The notes beneath the pieces were generated by a model that worked only from the letters and a program-made list of their open reading frames with translations, was not told where the DNA came from and searched no databases. A program made the position numbers and the translations under genes. Positions 38,088-49,626 of a stretch of DNA of 64,000 nucleotides are shown one piece after another. This DNA comes from Leptobrachium leishanense (lineage: Eukaryota; Chordata; Amphibia; Anura; Megophryidae), in the NCBI GenBank assembly GCA_009667805.1, contig CM019067.1:246051721-246115720 (forward strand), written 5' to 3'. How positions within the stretch are numbered: the first letter of the stretch is position 1; every line of letters begins with the position of its first letter.

Positions 38088-41000
38088 CTATTCCATTACT
38101 TCAGCATCAGGGGATTGATAGCTGCTGATCCAGGACTGATTCATTTTTATAAATGTCAGCCGGTCTACAGAGTCGGTGGACAGACGCACTCTTTTGTCTG
38201 TGACAAAACCTCCAGCGGCACTGAACATCCTTTCGGAAAGCACGCTAGATGAAGGGCAACCTAGTAGCTGCATAGCATATTGGCTAAGTTCTGGCCAGTG
38301 ATCCAATCTCAACACCCAGTAAGCCAGTGGATCATCTGCTGGAAAGGTATCCAGGTCTGCCCTTGCCCCTAGGTAGTCCTGCACCATATGGTGAAGACGC
38401 TGGCAATGGGTGCCTACATTTGACGTCCTTGGGCGTCGTGGACTAAAATAATTTAAAAAAGCATCAGTCAAGCGGCCCTGGCCTTCACCGCTATTCCTCT
38501 GATCACCTGCAGCCTCAGAAGCACGTGTGTCAGCACTTGGTAATCTACCAGTGCCTGGAAAGGTGTTACACAAGTGTCGCTTTAGAGCGTCCTCAAGTTT
38601 TGTCATCCTGTGCTCCCTCTGTGCGGCAGGATGAGCTCTGCAGCTTTCCCCTTGTATCGTGGATCAAGAAGGGTTGCCAACCAGTAATGATCCCTCTCCT
38701 TGATAGCACGAATCCTGGGGTCCTTTAGCAGGCTTTGCATCATTAGGGAGCCCATGCAGCGTAGGTTGGAGGTGGCATTAGCTTCCTGGTCAATGAGGAT
38801 GACCGTATCGTGCACTTCCTCCTTCCAGCCACGCACAAGCCCTTCTGTTTCTGGGCACACAAAACCCTCCCTTGAGGAATCCCCACCTTCAATGCCCCCA
38901 CTACTTAAATAGTCCTCCTCCTCCTCATCCTTCTCCTGTCTGATCTGAGTAGGACCCGCTGGAATGCTGTCTGCGGAAAGACTGGGGCCTTGAGAGCTAG
39001 GGAAGGCCTCCTCTTCCTCCCGCTGCTCTGCCTCTAGAGCCACATCTATAATTCCCTGCAAAGTGTGCTCCAGCAGGAACACTAAAGGAATTGTGTCACT
39101 GATGCATGCACTGTCCCTGCTCACCATCCTCGTTGCCTCCTCAAATGGTGACAGTACAGTGCGTGCATCCTTGATAACAGCCACTGCGGGGGGGGGAAAC
39201 AAGTTGACCTGAACCTGTCCTTGTGCCATACTCACACAGGTACTCGTTGATGGCCCTCTGCTGCTTGTGCAGATGCTGCAGCATTGCTAATGTCGAGTTC
39301 CACCTGGTGGGCATGTCACAGATTAGACGGTTTGTGGGTAGGTGGAATTCTCTTTGAATTTCTGCCAGGTGAACGCTTGCTGGGAATGACCGTCTGAAGT
39401 GGCTGCAGACTTTTCTGGCCTGGATGAGAAGCTCTGGCAGCCCTGGGTACTTGGTTAGGAAACGCTGTACCACCAGATTTAGGACATGTGCTAGGCATGG
39501 TACATGCGTCAATTTACCCTTGCGTAGGGCGGAGAGAAGGTTTCTGCCATTATCACAGACGATCATTCCCAGCTCAAGCTGGCATGGTGTTAACCATCTC
39601 TGCCCCTGCCCCTGCAGAGCTGACAAAATTTCTGACCCGGTGTGGCTCCTGTCCCCTAAACAAACCAGCTCAAGCACAGTATGGCATCTTTTTGCTTGAC
39701 CCATTGCATAGACCCTGTCAGGCATCGGTTTAACTGCCACTTCGCCAGAGACAGAGAAGGAGGAGGAGGAGGAAGAGGTGGTGGTGGTGGAGCAGACAGA
39801 TCTCATACAAGCAGCTTTCTGGAGGCGTGGTGGATGAACAAGCTCCAGCACAGAGCCCCGTCTTGGATCCCTCCCAGCTGCAATCAGAGTTACCCAGTGT
39901 GCCGTGAAGGAAATGTAACGACCCTGTCCATGCTTGCTGGACCACGTGTCTAAAGTGACATGCACCTTGCTGCTGACTGCTTTTCCCAATGACTGGATAA
40001 CATTGTCTTCCACGTGCTGGTATAGTGCTGGAATGGCCTTGCGTGAAAAGTAATGGCGTTTTGGAACCTGCCACTGTGGTACAGCACATTCAGCAAATTC
40101 ACGGAAGGGAACAGAGTCCACCAGCTGGAAAGGCAGCAGCTGCAATGCGAGTCATTTTGCTAAGCTGGCATTTAGACGCTGTGCTTGGGGATGGTTGGGA
40201 CTATATTTTTTCTTTCGCTGCAGCAGCTGCGGCAACGTAATCTGGCTGCGTAAATCTTCAGCTACTGGGATGATGTCACATTGTGAGGAAGGACCTGCTG
40301 GTACATCCATTACTGTAGCATCATCCCTGTCGGTGGAGGTTGTAGGCAATGACATGGCAGGACATACAGTGTGGGTAGAGACAGATGAGGAGGAGGACCT
40401 ATGCAAAGTTTTGCGCCAACGGGATGTGTGGCGCTTGTTCATATGTCGCCTCAAGCACGTGGTACCCAAGTGTCCGGTGTTTATCCCACGCTTCAGCCTC
40501 ATCTGACATAGATTACAAATAGCAATGGTGGGGTCTGCTGCACATTTCTTAAAGAACTCCCAGACAGCAGAGTTCCTGCATGTGTTCTTTGAGACAACAG
40601 CGCTCTGCACCGGAGCAGCTCTGACATGTGATGCCTTGGACTGGCTAGTGCTATGGTTGGTCACAGAGGATGTTGTGCCTCGTGTTTGCTGTGCCTCCTC
40701 CTCCTCCCCCTCACTTGATTCCTCAGTTCGATCTGGCACCCAGGTGGAGTCAGTGACCTCATCATCAATGTCATCTTCACCCCCTATCTCCTCGTCATTG
40801 GAGCCAACTTGGCAGTATGCTGCAGCTGCTGGGGCAACATGAGTGCCAGTGTTTTGTGTGTCATCACTGGCACCCCCTTCCTGTAGGTTGATTATACTCC
40901 TTTGCTCAACCTCAGAGATTGAATCAGAGCACTGTACTTGCTGCGCATCCTCAAGCAGCATGTCACTCTCATTGTATTCAAACAATTCAGCTGACTCCTC

Positions 41001-41330
41001 CGTGTGTGATAGCGAGGCTACGGCAGGAGTAGCTGTGGACATGGAGGCTGCATTAGATGCTTTGGCAGCTGAGGTGGACTGTAAAGCACTAGAAGCCTGG
41101 CTGGCAGAGGACTCGGAGGATGAGGATGGCCTGGTTAGCCAATCCACCAAGTCCTCTGTATGTTGCTGCTGCTTAAGACGGCCAGCACCAGTTAGAAAGG
41201 ACAAGCGTGCCCCTGCAGAGGATGCACCACGTCCACCACGACCAGAGGCACAGCCTCCCGACACAGGGGCTGCTTGCCCTCTTATCTGTGTCTGGGAGCG
41301 TCTGCCTGTCCTTTTTGTTCTTTCAGACAT
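38088..41330 (-). pseudogene. hAT transposase with BED zinc finger, broken by one stop and two frameshifts
   Basis: Starts at the Met at 41,330 (MSERTKRTGRRSQTQ). Residues 1-230 are Ser/Ala/Glu-rich. A BED-type finger follows (WEFFKKC..., CNLCQMRLKRG, LRRHMNKRH). An in-frame TGA lies at about 40,152-40,154. The next open part (39,141-40,145) holds VTLDTWSS and IVCDNGRNLLSAL, the two expected Asp positions, plus CLAHVLNLVV and TRWNST. The frame shifts in 39,141-39,235, and again near 38,605. The last part (38,088-38,606) ends in the hAT dimerisation region with YWVLRLDHWPELSQYAMQLL and SERMFSAAG, which supplies the acidic residue. Total about 1,080 codons, long for hAT, mainly because of the acidic N-terminus. 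Confidence 0.92.
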
Positions 41331-41409
41331 GGTGAGTGATATTTAGATTAATATATACAGAACTCTGATTCAACTCTGGTATAACTCAGTGAGACACACT
41401 GATAGCTGG

Positions 41410-42160
41410 CAGCCAGTGACGAGACACAGATCACCTTAATTCACAAATGTTTTAAAGAAATTAGTGAGCCCCAAAATAATGCGTGGTACTGGTTGTGTGA
41501 CAAGACACAGATCACCTTAATTCACAAATGTTTTAAAGAAATTAGTGAACCCCAAAATAATGAGTGGTACTGATTGTGTGACAAGACACAGATCACCTTA
41601 ATTCACAAATGTTTTAAAGAAATTAGTGAGCCCCAAAAAAAATTGCTGGCTGTGTGACGAGACACAGATCACCTTAATTCACAAATGTTTTAAAGAAATT
41701 AGTGAGCCCCAAAAAGATTTGCTGGCATAGTGACAAGACCCAGAAGATCACCTCAATTCACAAATGTTTTAAAGTTGTAAACCCGCAAAAAAACTTGCTG
41801 GCACAGTGACAAGACACACATCACATAAATTCCCTGATATTTGGTAGAAATGAGACCCAAAAAGACTTGCTGGCACAGTGAGAAGACCCAGAAGATCACC
41901 TTAATTCACAAATGTTTTAAAGAAAGTTGTAAACCCCCAAAAAACTTGCTGGCACAGTGACAAGACACACATCACATAAATTCCCTGATATTTGGTAGAA
42001 ATGAGACCCAAAAAGACTTGCTGGCACAGTGACAAGACCCAGAAGATCACCTCAATTCACAAATGTTTTAAAGTTGTAAACCCCAAAAAAACTTGCTGGC
42101 ACAGTGACAAGACACACATCACCTAAATTCCCTGATATTTGGTAGAAATGAGACCCCCCA
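41410..42160. repeat. ~76-100 bp tandem array upstream of the hAT transposase
   Basis: AGACACAGATCACCTTAATT recurs from 41,422 at 81, 81 and 76 bases, followed by TTCACAAATGTTTTAAAG and GAGCCCCAAAA..CTTGCTGGCACAGTGA. Later units alternate with a variant (ATTCCCTGATATTTGGTAGA), giving longer compound units. Lying in the 5' untranslated part of the hAT element, it might influence transcription. Confidence 0.88.
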
Positions 42161-43118
42161 GTAGCGTGGCAGACCGGCAGTAACAAGACACAACTATCTC
42201 CTTTGAAATCTCCTCTGAAATGCGTGCAGAATCGGTGCGTGGAAACGTTATATAGTGTGCTGCGGGACTTAGCTCTGTGAGCCCATGATTGGCCAAAATT
42301 TGCCCAATCAGGACTCTGAGCGGTGATTGGCATAGTGTTGAACCAGTCTTGCATCAGACCTGTGGTCAGGTGCAAGGCTGTAGCCAATTAGGAGCTTCAG
42401 GACAGTGGGAAAATGCATTGTGGTCGAACATGCGGCGAACACCCGGAAATGTTCGGTGTTCGCGATCTACTCGAACAGGCTAAGTTCGGGCCGAACCCCG
42501 AACCGTCCGAACCCGAACAGCTCATCCCTAGTGAAGAGGTTAAATGGACATTTTAATTAAAAAAAATCCTAAATTAATTCAGCATGGTAATTCAAGCATT
42601 TTCCCCATTTCCATCCATTATTTATTTATTTATCATATTTAGCAAGTTGTTTCTATTTATGAAGGCCTGAAGCACCTAAGGCGTAGGGCCCTTAAGTTGC
42701 CTCTGATGCCAGGACGCAGGGAGGATTTTTATAGAACTGATACAGCTCGTGTGGAGGTTTGAGCGGGAGTGGTGTGGGAGGAGTTACCAAGAGGGTACTT
42801 AAGGCGTGTGTAGGGAGGCTCTGCGCGCCTTTTTCTCCTGAGGTAGAGCTGGAAAAATCCTGAGCTGCGTCTGAGAGTGGTGTTTTCGGCTTTTCTGCAT
42901 TTATTTGTCTTTAAGTATGGCGGAAGCTGGAGTCGCTGTTGGAGGAAGTGCGGGGGGTGGCTCGGCATCCTGGTGTGGAGAGGGCGAGAAGAAGTTTGAC
43001 AGAGGTGCTGGCGGCGGAGTCGGAAGTGGGAGCTCGACCTGTCAGGGTTTCTAGGCCTCCGGAACGGTTCAGTCCGGGAGGAGAATCCAGCGGTGGATCA
43101 GCGTCTGAGAGCTAGAGG

Positions 43119-43580
43119 TTGGAGGCAGTGAGAGGCCGAGGAAGGTTAGTACGGCGGATGTTGGCTGGAGGTGACGCAGTTGGGACTGAGACTGGCGGGA
43201 GCGTTTCAAGAAGGGTGGAAGGTAGGAGCTCGAGGCTGGTATCGGGGGCTAAGGATTCTTTGGTTTCTGGTCGGAGGGGTGGTGTGTTGAGCGCTTCCAG
43301 GAGAGAAGGAGTGCTTAGGTCGAGGAGTTACTCGGGTAGAAAAAGAGTTTGGTTGTCTGCCAGGGGTCCCAGAGGTGGAGCGAGGTCTGTCTCGGGGACG
43401 GATATTTCGGCGGTAAGGCATTTGGTGGATGGGGGTGTGGACGGTGGTGTGGCACAGGGTGGTGTTGTGCGGGATGAGGTTACTCAAGAGCCCGAAGGAG
43501 ATTGGTGTTCAGATGGTGAAGTGGCTCCGGATTTTGGTGTGGTAGAGCGAGATAAGGGTTGTGGTACTTTGGGTTCTTAG
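43119..43580 (+). pseudogene. Gly/Arg/Ser/Val-rich frame, probable Gag N-terminal region
   Basis: A 153-codon frame with low-complexity composition (VSRRVEGRSSRLVSGAKDS) and no recognisable fold. Its position just upstream of the Gag core suggests a disordered Gag N-terminus, but composition alone could keep the frame open. The next frame (43,617-43,850) is similar. Confidence 0.4.
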
Positions 43581-43797
43581 GCTCATCGCACAAATGTTTT
43601 TTCGTCCACAGTTCCTATGGTTCGGGAGCGGAGTCCGCAGCCAGTTGGTGGTTTCCAGGCTGGTGGAGTCAGTGGAGTTGGATTGACGGGTAAGGAGAGT
43701 GTGGCGCATGAGGTTCCAGGAAGTTCGGCTGGGCCAAGTGTGGCGACAGGTAATGGAAGTGGAGGTGATATGAGTTCTTTTATGTCTTTTTTACAGG

Positions 43798-44715
43798 GTG
43801 TCTTTGAAGCTTGGTCGGGCTCAAAAGGGGGATGTGAGCCAGGGAGTTGATTTGGCTCAAGCGTGGAGGGGTGCAGGTGGGCCAGTTGGGAGAGCTGGTG
43901 GAGCTCTTGGTGGTGAAGCAATGGCTTCAAAAGGGCCAAGTGGTGTGTCGGGTTCACTCGGTGAGTCATCAGGGGTGGCGGATGTGGCCAGGAGGAATGC
44001 ATACGTGTCATTTTCTGGTCCTTTGGGGTTACATTTGAAGCAAGAGGTTAAGGAATGTATCTGGTGGGGTGAGTATGTGGAGCTCTTTTCCCTGCTTCCC
44101 TTGGATGAGGTGGCAGGGGTTAAGGACGATTCGTCTAAGGAAGGTTTAAAGGAGGAAGAGGAAAGGAAAAAGAGGTATCGGAGGATTCCTAAGTCGTTTG
44201 GGAACTGGCTCTGGGCTTTTTGTATTTTGGCCAGTGTGGTTGCGAAGAACCCACAGCACTGTTCGGCTCTTTTTTTTATGTGGATGGCATTTGGGAGGCT
44301 TATCGGATTTATGGTGGTTGGGCGTGGTGGAAATACGATGAGCAGTTTAGGCAACGTTTGGCGGCTCACCCAGGGATGGGGTGGGTTCAGATGGACATTA
44401 CGTTGTGGTTGCGTCTAATTGGGGTCTCAGAAGGCTTTGCCCTTTCCAGGGGTTGCCGGTGGGGGAGGGGCCAGTTCTCCACCGGCAGGTGTTAAAAAGG
44501 GATCTTGCTGGCAGTTTAACGAGAGTCAGTGCAAGTTTGGTAATGGGTGCAGGTTCAAGCACGAGTGTTCAAATTGTGGAGGATTGCATTCATTGTCCAG
44601 ATGTTTTAAGAGGGCGAGACAGGGCGGTTTGCCTTTTGGAGGTTCTGGAGATGGGGGCTTCCCCAGTGAAACTCGATGCGATGTTACCGTGGCTAAGGCT
44701 TTACGGAAGACGTAG
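43798..44715 (+). pseudogene. Gag-like protein with Cys/His zinc finger, frameshifted
   Basis: Frame 1 (43,798 to about 44,270) includes LGLHLKQEVKECIWWGEYVE and RRIPKSFGNWLWAFCILASV. A run of T near 44,270 marks a frame change to YRIYGGWAWWKYDEQFRQRL, a block I recognise from Gag proteins of amphibian and fish tyrosine-recombinase retroelements. Near 44,425 it changes again to the frame ending at 44,715, with CWQFNESQCKFGNGCRFKHE then CSNCGGLHSLSRC: a CCCH-like finger followed by a CxxC...H..C knuckle, presumably RNA binding. It overlaps the start of pol in another frame. Confidence 0.75.
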
Positions 44716-46258
44716 GGATGCAGAGTTTCTGCGGGACGGTTTTGGAGATGGTTGCCGGATTCCTTTTGTGGTAAGGCCAGGGGGTGGCAAGTTGAGGAAT
44801 TTAAAGTCGGCCAGAGATTATCCGGAGGTAGTTCGGGAGAAGGTGTTCAAGGAGATCAGGGCGGGTAGGATGGCGGGTCCATACTCGTCTCCGCCAGTGC
44901 CGGATTTGAGGATATCCCCTTTGGGGGTGGTGCCACACCGGAAGTCTTCGGAGTTTCGGTTGATTCATCATTTATCCTATCTGCGGGGAGGATCAGTGAA
45001 GGATGATATTGTTGAGGAGTTGGCCTCGGTGTCGTACGTGTCATTTGATTCTGCGGTTAGTTTGGTTCGGGATGCAGGAAATGGGGCTTTGATGGCTAAG
45101 GTGGATATTGAGTCGGCTTTTCGGCTCTTACCTATTCATCCTTCGTGTCATCATCTTCTGGGGTTTTGGTTTGAAGGGGAATTTTATGTGGATCTATGTT
45201 TGCCTATGGGTTGTTCCATTTCCTGTTCCTTTTTTGAGTGGTTTAGCACATTTTTGGAATGGGTGGGTCATGAGGTGGCAGGGTTGGCTAATTTGACACA
45301 TTATTTGGATGATTTTCTTTGCGTGGGTAGGGAAGGGACAGGAGAGTGTCTTCTCATTCTTCGGTCTTTTCAGTGGGTGGCGCACCGATTTGGTGTTCCT
45401 TTGGCTTCTGATAAAACGGAAGGTCCGGCGTGAGTCATCACTTTCCTGGGGATTGAGATTGATTCAGTTAAGGGTGAGTGTCGTCTACCTTTGGGGAAAG
45501 TGGTGGAAGCTTTGAGGCAAGTGGAAGGGGCCCTGTTGGTTAGGAAATTGCAGTTGAGAGAGCTGCAATCGCTGATTGGTCGTTTGAATTTTGCGTGCAG
45601 GATTATTCCGGTGGGAAGAGTCTTTTTGCGAGGATTGGGTTTGGTGACACGGGGTATTCGCGAAGGTCATCATTTTGTTAGAATATCTGGTGCCATGAAG
45701 GAAGATTTGGAAGTGTGGAGATCCTTTTTGGTTTTGTTTAATGGGGTGGCCATATTCCCTTCGAAAGAGGTTTTGGCAAGGGAACTGGAATTTTTCTCGG
45801 ACATCTCGGGAGGTGTTGGTTTTGGGGTATACTTTGGGGGGCATTGGTGTGTCTCTCGTTGGCCTGATCGTTGGTTAACATCTAAATTGGTGCGGAATTT
45901 AGCATTTTTGGAGTTGTTTCCGTTAGTGGTGGCCTTGGAGCTGTGGGGAGGTGTTCTGGAGGGTAGAAGGATTCTGTTCCGTACTGATAACATGGCGGTG
46001 GTGTCGGCGGTTAATTCTTTGTCGGCTTCATCATTGCCAGTCATTAGGTTGCTTAAGAGGTTTGCATTGCTTTGTCTTAAATTTAATGTTTTATGCAGGG
46101 CAAGGCATGTTCCAGGTCGCCTTAACTCAGTGGTGGATGTTTTGTCTCGTTTACAGTGGGACAGGTTTCGTTCTCTGGCTCTGTTGGCGGAGGAGGTGGG
46201 CACCCCTTGTCCGGAGGGCCTCTGGCAGCTAGGCTCGGAATTTTTGGAGGATGGGTGA
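44600..46258 (+). pseudogene. Reverse transcriptase-RNase H of Ngaro/DIRS type, one internal stop
   Basis: RT motifs in order: RNLKSARDYPEVVREKVFKE, HRKSSEFRLIHHLSYLRGGS, KVDIESAFRLLPIHP (first catalytic Asp), DLCLPMGCSISC and HYLDDFLCVG (LDD at 45,304-45,312). TGA at 45,431-45,433 interrupts the frame just before a TFLGIEIDS block. The same frame then runs to 46,258. The RNase H part has FFSDISGGVGFGVYF, LELFPLVVALELWGG and LFRTDNMAVVSAVNS with the expected acidic residues, then ARHVPGRLNSVVDVLSR. Apart from the single stop, the protein looks well preserved. Confidence 0.9.
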
Positions 46259-47130
46259 GAGGTTCTTTGTCTGAGTCCACTTGGAAGGCCTACTCGCGAG
46301 TATGGAGGGATTGGGGTGCATTGGCTGAACGTTTCAGGTACGTTTCGGTTGGTGGATTGGATGAGGAGAGTTTGCTTAGGGCGTGCCTTATCCGGTTATT
46401 GTAATCAGGGGCATGCCCTGGGGTGGTACGGCAGTCGTTGGCCGCTTTGGCTTTCCTTTTCCAGGTATCGGGGAAAAGAGATGTCACCAAGGATTTTGTT
46501 ATCAGGTGTGCAGTTCGGGGTTATGTGAGGAGGAGGTGCAGGGTGGACGATCAGCGTCCAGTTTCGCAGCAGTTATTGGAAGGTCTATGGGATTTTGTCG
46601 GGAATTTTTGTTCCTCACCATATGAGGTTCTGCTTATGAGGGCGGCTTTTTGTTTGGGTTTTTCGGGATTTCAAGTGGGTGAGCTGGTGTGCAATTGTAG
46701 GAGAGGAGGTGGTGGTTTGGGAGCTGATGTGGATTGGTTGGGAGTTGAGGAAATTGTTATTTGGGTTTCTAACTCCAAGACTGATCAGTTGGGTAAGGGG
46801 CGTAGCGTTGGTTTATCCAGAGTGGATAACTGCGTTGTTTGTCTGGTTAAGAACGTTAAGGAATTTTTGGAGGTAACGGTGGAGTCTGGAGTGGCCTTTT
46901 TATGTCATGCGGATGGCTCGGCTTTCTCGAGGTATCAGTTTGTTACCATTTTTAAGAAGGGTTTGTTGAGTTTAGGGAGAAATCCGGAGGAATTTGGTTC
47001 TCACTCCTTTCGTAATGGGGCAGCAACAGAAGCTTCGAGGTTGGGTTTGTCGGCAGCGGAAATTCAAGAATTGGGAATATGGAACTCGAGGGCTTTTCAG
47101 ACCTACGTGCGGCCAGGTTTGGTGGTATGA
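46240..47130 (+). pseudogene. Tyrosine recombinase of Ngaro/DIRS type, catalytic Arg lost
   Basis: Would integrate a circular DNA intermediate. The N-terminal helical domain begins near 46,247 (STWKAYSRVWRDWGALAERF). A stop and a frame disturbance lie at 46,385-46,430, after which the frame is open to 47,130. The catalytic domain shows LGFSGFQVGEL, HSFRNGAATEASRLGLSA (HxxR box), then IWNSRAFQTYVRP with the nucleophile Tyr and the preceding Trp. The first catalytic Arg, expected in the FLRxGEL box, is Gln (CAA), one CpG-type transition from CGA. With the stop, this makes the copy inactive. Confidence 0.88.
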
Positions 47131-47134
47131 ATTT

Positions 47135-47500
47135 TGGAAACACTTGTTATTGCTGGGAGGTTATGTGGAGAAAAGTTTGCTGTATGATCTGTTCTGTTTT
47201 TTTTTAAGCGAAAAACATAAGAAATATCAAAATTATACATGGAATATGAATTATACTTTATAATATGGAATATATATATTTATTCTATTTTATACTTTGT
47301 ATATTTGTTTGTTTTATGTGGAGGAGTGTGCAGGTTGGAATATTTGGAGGCGATGGATATGGTCATTGTTTATGTTATGTTTTCTTTGCAGGTATGGACA
47401 TCGTTTATTTGGTAGGGTGTGTGGTGGTGTGGCGGGGAGTTTTTTCTTTTGGAGTAATTTTGTGAAGTGGAGATGTTGGTAATTTGTTTTGTTTTTTGCA
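47135..47500. other. AT-rich spacer with splice-acceptor-like ends
   Basis: Between recombinase and hydrolase-like ORF lies an AT-rich segment containing TTTTCTTTGCAG near 47,392 and TTTGTTTTGTTTTTTGCAG ending at 47,501, right before the hydrolase-like frame. Both resemble polypyrimidine tract plus AG acceptors, so the last ORF may have been expressed by splicing. This is inference only. Confidence 0.35.
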
Positions 47501-47511
47501 GATCCTTCGAG

Positions 47512-48098
47512 AGTGGTATGGATCGTTGGAGATTCCTTGCTTTTTTGTGCGAGGAGAAGGGCGTTGGTGCGAACATCTGGAGTACAGATGGGTTTGCATG
47601 GGTCGGCAACACAGTACAGTGGTTCGGAATCCGTGGGCTCCTGTGGGAGGAGTTTAAGCCGACGGGTTTGGGTGCCCTTAGGCACGGTGAAGTTCCCCAT
47701 GTGCTGGTGGTACACATGGGAGGGAACGATTTGGGTGTGGTCCCTCTTGGTGTGCTGCTGGAGCAGATGCAGGCGGATCTGCGGCAGTTGAGGGAGTGGT
47801 CACCATGGACAGTGGTGGTGTGGTCCGAGGTGTTGCCAAGGGTGGTGTGGAGGCAGGCGGAGAATGAGGAGGCGGTGCGGCTTTGCCGGATCAAGGTGAA
47901 TCGCTGTATGGGAAGGTTTGTGAGGTGGATGGATGGTGTGGGGCTGCGGCATCTACCCTTTGAAGAGTAGGACGCGCGTGTTATTTTATGGAGGATGGCG
48001 TTCGCCTGAATGATGTGGGCAAGGATCTGTTCATCCTGGGAATCAAGGAAGGGATTGAACAAGCCCTGTTTTTTCTTGGTGGGGGAGCTCTCCCATAA
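47512..48098 (+). pseudogene. SGNH/GDSL-hydrolase-like ORF of the retroelement, frame-broken
   Basis: Three consecutive frames give one SGNH-type protein. Block I is VWIVGDSLLFCARRRALV, with the GDS nucleophile serine. After a shift near 47,560-47,590 follows GNTVQWFGIRGLLWEEF, then VLVVHMGGNDLGVVPL with the GxND block III, and VVVWSEVLPRVVWRQ. After 47,970 another frame has MEDGVRLNDVGKDLFILGIK, the block V region, where the expected DGVHL has Arg for the catalytic His. It ends at 48,096-48,098. I recall hydrolase ORFs of this kind from some Ngaro-group elements. What it hydrolyses is unknown. Confidence 0.75.
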
Positions 48099-48429
48099 GG
48101 GGGTTATGTGAGGAGCTCTTGGCGGGGGCTTGTAGGCAGTGCTGGGTAGGGGTTCCTTTTATTTAGGCTAATTTTGGTCAGATGGTTGGGAGTTGGGAGT
48201 TTTTTGTGGTTGGTTGGTTGGTTTGGAGGTGTGTGGTGGTTGTGTGGAGTCCTCTTTCAGCACTGGGTTATTGTATTATTTTGTTATGGGAATTTTTATG
48301 TCATGGTGGTGGGTATATTGTGTGGAGTTTTTAGCTGTGGCCGGTATATATAATAAATATATATATTATTCCACATGTGTCGTATATTTTTTGAGTATTT
48401 ATTGTCTCCCTGCGTACGACTCGGTCATC

Positions 48430-48670
48430 AGTCGGCGACTTAACCATTTTTTGCTTATCATGTTTAAATGTGATTTGAAGTCATGTTTTATTGTAGATCC
48501 CAGACAAATTATATATCTTTTTTTGTTTTCAGCAGACTCAGGATATTTGAAATATATAATTTCTATGTCTATATGTCATTATCCGTTACAACGCTATAAT
48601 AAAAAATGTCAAAGTGCAAATTTCCATTCGGATTTCAGTTGTCTGCAGCGTGTAAATTTACTTTTCCACA
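48430..48670 (+). repeat. Repeat family X, right block start
   Basis: GCTTATCATGTTTAAATGTG, CCCAGACAAATTATATATC, then AGCAGACTC..GATAT match the start of X at 32,360-32,450 and, reversed, 31,900-31,990. It continues, interrupted by MITEs, to about 52,345. Confidence 0.65.
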
Positions 48671-48675
48671 TTTAA

Positions 48676-49143
48676 GGCTAATGTTAGATGAACGCAGTCT
48701 GAGCGCAGTCTGTGTGCGTGCATAACGGACAGACGTACTGACGGAAGATACTGTAGACACCACATGGTCCATTTTTTTTGACGGACGTAGAAAAAAAAGG
48801 AACTATGGGAAATAAAATTAATATGAAAAATGATAAAAATTTGAAAAGGATATGAAAAGCCATTTTGTGCGTCAATGTGCTGGACGTCGCAAATGCGCTG
48901 CGTCTGACATCTCCTCATCACTCACACAGAATGCTACGCGGACGTGACGCACTCTGCGCGTCCATGGTAGCGGTTTTACATTCTTGCCTGACTTACGTCC
49001 ATTTGCCACGTGCGTTGTGCGTGTGCAGTTCGGTGAGCACGTACTTCGTGTGTGGGTCTCTATTGCTCATGATTTTATGCTACGACGGACGTTAAACTGT
49101 GCGGCAACATGAACGTGTTCACTGCGTTCATCTGATGCCGGCC
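48676..49143. mobile_element. Harbinger-type MITE, family H, 468 bp
   Basis: GGCTAATGTTAGATGAACGC at the left and, inverted, GCGTTCATCTGATGCCGGCC at the right, with TAA/TTA beside the ends. Interior shares ACGGACAGACGT.CTGACGGA, GACACCACA.GGTC and ACTTCGTGTGTGGGTCTCTA with the copy at 50,228. No coding capacity. Confidence 0.78.
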
Positions 49144-49439
49144 TTATCATCCACACCTTTGTGGTTGTATATTCTATGGGTTAATCTTTAAGAAAAAAAA
49201 TCATAAATGGAGACTCTGTTACTCTTTTTTTCCAGAAAAAAACACAAATTTAACCAAAACTGAAAAAAAATATTCTAATATTTTTGCACATTGCATTTCA
49301 TGAAAAATATGACTCCATATAAAACATTGAAAATAAGAAGGTGAGTAATGACAGCAGTATTTCTCATTTTATATGTGAAAAATGGACAATGTCTAAGCAT
49401 TAAAGATAGAACAAAACTTTCTTCACCTCTATTTATTTT

Positions 49440-49625
49440 TCTGCTTTTCATATTTTCAATATTTTAGATGGTTATGTCTGGTATCATTGGAAGGCCAGAC
49501 TCTCTCCTTTCTAATGAGACTTGACTTGACCAAGTGGGGTGTAAAGAATGGCGATATGGAGGGTCCAAATGACCCCCACCTCTCCTTGCAGTGGTGCAGC
49601 AGATTGTGTTTAAGATGAAACAATA
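49440..49625 (-). repeat. Repeat family X module
   Basis: GGTATCATTGGAAGGCCAGA, then AATGAGACTTGACTTGACCA and GGGGTGTAAAGAATGG correspond, reversed, to modules at 28,900-28,990 and 29,250-29,310. Confidence 0.6.
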
Positions 49626-49626
49626 G

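Larger units (their letters stand above)
42650..48400 (+). mobile_element. Ngaro/DIRS-like tyrosine-recombinase retrotransposon, decayed
   Basis: Plus-strand order: 5' region (42,650-43,118), Gag-like frames (about 43,119-44,715), RT-RNase H (44,600-46,258), tyrosine recombinase (46,240-47,130), AT-rich spacer, and an SGNH-hydrolase-like ORF (about 47,512-48,098). There is no methyltransferase between RNase H and recombinase and no DDE integrase, which favours Ngaro over classical DIRS1. I could not locate the split direct repeats, so both outer limits are approximate. Confidence 0.85.

Noticed and set aside
40195..41346. Plus-strand frames of 103-167 codons opposite the hAT transposase
   Set aside because: They are antisense shadows of the Ser/Glu-rich transposase N-terminus and BED region.
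45485..46203. Minus-strand frames of 119-177 codons opposite the Ngaro RNase H
   Set aside because: Antisense of a well-supported RT-RNase H frame, with no domain of their own.
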